Shown here one piece after another: positions 61,602-64,000 of a DNA stretch of 64,000 nucleotides; positions within the stretch are counted from its first letter, which is position 1; every line of letters starts with the position of its first letter. A program made the translations under genes and the position numbers. Source of the stretch: Streptomyces sp. NBC_00376 (GTDB lineage: Bacteria > Actinomycetota > Actinomycetes > Streptomycetales > Streptomycetaceae); contig NZ_CP107960.1 in assembly GCF_036077095.1 (NCBI RefSeq), forward strand, positions 1,922,001 to 1,986,000. Reading direction: 5' to 3'. The notes beneath the pieces were generated by a model. That model had not been told where the DNA came from. It worked only from the letters and a program-made list of their open reading frames with translations, and did no database searches.

Positions 61602-62165
61602 CTACGCCACCGCCGACAACGGCGGCGAGGGCAGGCCGAAGTGGCGGGCGAGTATCCCCAGGGTCACCGCACCGTCCGCGTTGAAGCCCGGCTCCGTCGC
61701 GTAGCGGGGCGTGTCCCTGCCCACGATGCCCGCAGCCAGGAGCTCCGGGAGCAGGTGGTCGGACATCGCACCGCCCCGCCGCGACTCCCTGCGGGCACCC
61801 ACGTTGAGATACAGCTGCTCGAAGCCGCCGCGGTGGTAGGAGAACTGGAACGGGTGCTCGGGGCAGTGCGGGATCGAGTAGTTCTGCCCGTGCGGGCATT
61901 CGCACGCCGGTGTGGACGCCAGGAACACGGTCTCCGCCCCGTCGCCCACCAGCTCCACGAAGCGGTAGCCCGTGATGTCCCTGGCCAGGTCCAACGCGTC
62001 CTGCCCGCAGGGCGCCGCACCGGCGTCCTGCAGCACCCATCCCCAGCCCCCGTCCTCGCCGACGGCCCGGATCCGCTGCCCGGCATCCGCCAGGATCCGG
62101 TGCAGCAGACCGGCCTCCATGCCCCGGCAGAACGTGGCGTACGTGCCGGGCGGCAGCAGGCTCAT
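61602..62165 (-). CDS. Hypothetical protein, paralog of its upstream neighbour (DUF6461-like)
   Basis: A 187-residue soluble protein. It shows FCRGMEAGLLHRILADAG, GGWGWVLQD, VGDGAETVFLASTPACECPHGQN and a C-terminal LLPELLAAGIVGRD then HFGLPSPPL. The layout, early aromatic strand then gGWtwa then dGAE-vFl, recalls DUF6461 proteins, but that call is tentative. Cysteines cluster in ACECPHGQNYSIPHCPEHP, a possible metal site absent from the paralog. ATG overlaps the neighbour stop (ATGA). Confidence 0.7.
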   Translation of the reverse strand: MSLLPPGTYATFCRGMEAGLLHRILADAGQRIRAVGEDGGWGWVLQDAGAAPCGQDALDLARDITGYRFVELVGDGAETVFLASTPACECPHGQNYSIPHCPEHPFQFSYHRGGFEQLYLNVGARRESRRGGAMSDHLLPELLAAGIVGRDTPRYATEPGFNADGAVTLGILARHFGLPSPPLSAVA

Positions 62166-62716
62166 GCCGCCACCCCCGCGGCCAGCGGCGGTGACGGCAG
62201 ACCGAAGACGGCCGCTATCGCCCGCACCAGGCGGTCGTGGTCGTCGTAGTGGTGGTCGAAGCAGTCGTGCTCGTCGCCCTCCGCCGACCGGCAGTCCGCG
62301 TCCGGGCCTATCAGCCCGGCGGCCAGCAGCTCGGCCGAGAGGTAATCGGGGTTGTCCCCGACACGCTGGCCCAGGTCCTCGAAGCTGAAGTGCAGCACGC
62401 ACCGGCCGTCCCTGTAGTACGTGAAGTCGGGCGCGTGGGCCTTGGCGCTGCACGGCTCCACCATGAACACCACCGCCTCGGCCCCGTCCCGGCACAGCGG
62501 CCGGTAGTCCACGGGGTCGAAGTCGTCGATCTCCGGGGCGAAGCTGTCGTGCACCGCCCAGGTCCATCCGCCGGCCACCCCCGTCTCCAGCACTTCGCGT
62601 CGCAGCGCGGCGAGCCCGGCGGTGGCGGAGCCGGTGGGCAGCCCGCGGACGAAGACGAGATTCACCTCGTGGCCGGGGTACGTCTCCCCGAGCCGACTGT
62701 CGATCCAACTCTTCAT
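62162..62716 (-). CDS. Hypothetical protein, paralog of its downstream neighbour (DUF6461-like)
   Basis: A 184-residue soluble protein. Shared blocks with the next gene: VNLVFVRGLPTGSA, GGWTWAVHDSF, RDGAEAVVFMVEP, LSAELLAAGLIGPD and FGLPSPPL. It has a His/Asp-rich stretch (DEHDCFDHHYDDHDR) near 155 in place of the paralog cysteines. Coupled to the next gene by ATGA, so the two products are made in equal amounts and may act as a heterodimer. Function unknown. Confidence 0.72.
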   Translation of the reverse strand: MKSWIDSRLGETYPGHEVNLVFVRGLPTGSATAGLAALRREVLETGVAGGWTWAVHDSFAPEIDDFDPVDYRPLCRDGAEAVVFMVEPCSAKAHAPDFTYYRDGRCVLHFSFEDLGQRVGDNPDYLSAELLAAGLIGPDADCRSAEGDEHDCFDHHYDDHDRLVRAIAAVFGLPSPPLAAGVAA

Positions 62717-62792
62717 GCCGGCACCCTAGATGCCGCCACTGACAGCCCGGCGGCCGCGACGTTCCCCTTCTCCGCCCGCGCGTGCGCGTCCG

Positions 62793-64000
62793 TCAGCGTT
62801 CCGTCTCCAGGACGACCAGCGCGTCGGCCACGGCGCGTTCCTGTACCGGCGCTCCCTGAGCATCCCTGGGCCGGTTGTGGAGCCGCCCGTTCACCACCAT
62901 CGTGCTGGAGCCGCCGCCGTCGAGGTTGAGTGCGTCCACCGCCCCCAGCTCGCGCATCAGCTCCGCCGCCTCCCGCAGTGTGACGCCCGCGCTGTCCGGG
63001 CCACGGCCGTCGAAGACTGCCAGGAGCAACGTGCCGTCCGCCTCGATGCCGACGACCGTACGGGGCTGGCGCTCGGCCGATGTGTCGCCGGTGAACCCGT
63101 TGGCCGCGCCGTTGATCCAGGTCTCTCCCCCGCGCAGCAGCGCGGGGCCCGCGCCCAGCACGGACGCTCCCGGGGCGAGGACGTCGTGCCCGCTGCTGTC
63201 CGTCACGCTGGTCCGCCGGCCCAACGGCAGCCCCTGACGTGCGTGCGTCCGCAGCCAGTCGGCGCCCTCCCCGACCCCGGTGAGGGTGGAGCCGGTCCGG
63301 GGGATCTCCCCGCCCGCAGGGCTGCGGAGCGCCGTCACCCGCCCGTCCACGTCGAGCACGGCCTCCGCGCTGCCGGGTGCGCCGGGTGGCGTACGCGCGC
63401 CCCAGTCGGGGGTGAAGGCGACGATCTCGCTGTCGTCCAGGCAGAGTTGGTTGTGCCGGGGCCGCTGCTCCGGCAGCCCCGTACTGGCCAGTCGGTCCCC
63501 GCCCGTGCCTCCGCAGCCGACGATTCTTCCCGGCGCCCGGTTCACCCCGTCCAGTTCGCGCACCGCTCCGTCAGGCGCGGTCAGCCACATCTCGGAACGC
63601 ACTTCGTCGATGCGGGGCCGCTCTCCGGGGCCGGGCAGGATCAGCGCGGTGCGTCCGTTCGCCGCCTCGCTGAGCAGTCGGCCGTCGATGGCCAGAACGC
63701 CCAGCGGATCTCCCGGATAGCCGCTGGAGACGGCGGACCCGACGGTGTCGAAGAAGGAGCCGTTCACCGCAGCCACGGCTCCTTCGCGCCGCGCCGTCCG
63801 GCCGACGGTCTCGGTGGTCGCGAGATGGTCGCCGGCGTCCGGCCTCACCGTGACCCGGGCGGACGGCCGGACGGTCACCGTGCTGATGAGGACCCGCGCC
63901 CCGTCCGCCAGCCGGCGGGTGATCCGCTCCGCCGCCACCCCGCAGCACCCGTCGGCCGACGGGGACGAGCGCGGCGGATCGTCGCGCCTGGCGGGACCTC
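62793..64000 (-). CDS. Phosphodiester glycosidase (NAGPA) family protein, N-terminus outside window
   Basis: The frame is open to the window edge (upstream of a possible GTG at 63938 the residues read ADGCCGVAAERITRRL), so the start and any signal peptide lie outside. The body matches the NAGPA domain: AVAAVNGSFFDT near the start, GVLAIDGRLL, GPALLRGGETWING, TVVGIEADGTLLLAVFDGR and the diagnostic end ALNLDGGGSSTMVVNG with DALVV. Members are usually secreted and remove GlcNAc from phosphodiesters in the wall or exopolysaccharides. Confidence 0.88.
   Translation of the reverse strand, partial: GPARRDDPPRSSPSADGCCGVAAERITRRLADGARVLISTVTVRPSARVTVRPDAGDHLATTETVGRTARREGAVAAVNGSFFDTVGSAVSSGYPGDPLGVLAIDGRLLSEAANGRTALILPGPGERPRIDEVRSEMWLTAPDGAVRELDGVNRAPGRIVGCGGTGGDRLASTGLPEQRPRHNQLCLDDSEIVAFTPDWGARTPPGAPGSAEAVLDVDGRVTALRSPAGGEIPRTGSTLTGVGEGADWLRTHARQGLPLGRRTSVTDSSGHDVLAPGASVLGAGPALLRGGETWINGAANGFTGDTSAERQPRTVVGIEADGTLLLAVFDGRGPDSAGVTLREAAELMRELGAVDALNLDGGGSSTMVVNGRLHNRPRDAQGAPVQERAVADALVVLETER

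Overview
The window is chromosomal DNA from an actinomycete, almost certainly Streptomyces. GC content and third-codon-position GC are very high, GTG starts are common, and ATGA/GTGA stop-start overlaps are frequent. The gene content also fits: a trehalose set, DUF3000, an HRDC-type ribonuclease D, actinobacterial HemQ, GAP1-type and TIGR04222 proteins. No tRNA, rRNA, CRISPR array, insertion sequence, phage or plasmid gene was seen. The first gene (glgX) and the last (a NAGPA-type glycosidase) run off the ends.

Left third (1-22.9 kb), carbohydrate and accessory genes. The glgX 3' part is followed by treY; treZ lies about 9 kb further on. Between them sit a degenerate P450-like gene, a LysR regulator divergent from a dihydrolipoyl-dehydrogenase-like flavoprotein, an FHA protein, two tandem paralogous acetyltransferases with a small upstream ORF, and a GH29/GH1 glycosidase pair. 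After treZ come an Xaa-Pro peptidase, a small P-loop kinase, and a two-component system divergent from a FtsX-like ABC exporter.

Middle (22.0-45.4 kb), mixed housekeeping and membrane-stress genes. LysR, kbl and tdh form a threonine catabolism block. Next are a lipoprotein, a GNAT, a secreted protein of exactly seven 37-residue repeats, an orphan GTPase-associated protein 1 (GAP1), and a divergent GntR/DUF1648 versus small-ORF/ABC-transporter locus. Then come murC-msrB, a RibD-C-like reductase, zapE, an OsmC protein, a Tat-exported PhoX-type protein, a polysaccharide-deacetylase lipoprotein and an AIM24/ABC/zinc-ribbon operon.

Right third (45.4-64 kb), conserved core. A PTH2-type hydrolase is followed by a DUF692 (MNIO) enzyme and, 5 bp later, a TIGR04222 membrane protein with a Cys/Gly/Ser tail. 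Then come the heme genes hemQ, hemG and hemE (minus strand, broken up by two plus-strand genes), DUF3000, an orphan response regulator, rnd, the fadA-fadB beta-oxidation operon, two small paralogs and the NAGPA glycosidase.

Two things stand out. The DUF692/TIGR04222 pair looks like a modifying iron enzyme with a membrane-anchored Cys-rich substrate. In addition, many unrelated genes carry short degenerate tandem repeats at or near their 5' ends. Inside genes every repeat unit is a multiple of 3 bp (9, 15, 21, 24, 30, 39, 111); in non-coding DNA the units are 19 and about 22 bp.
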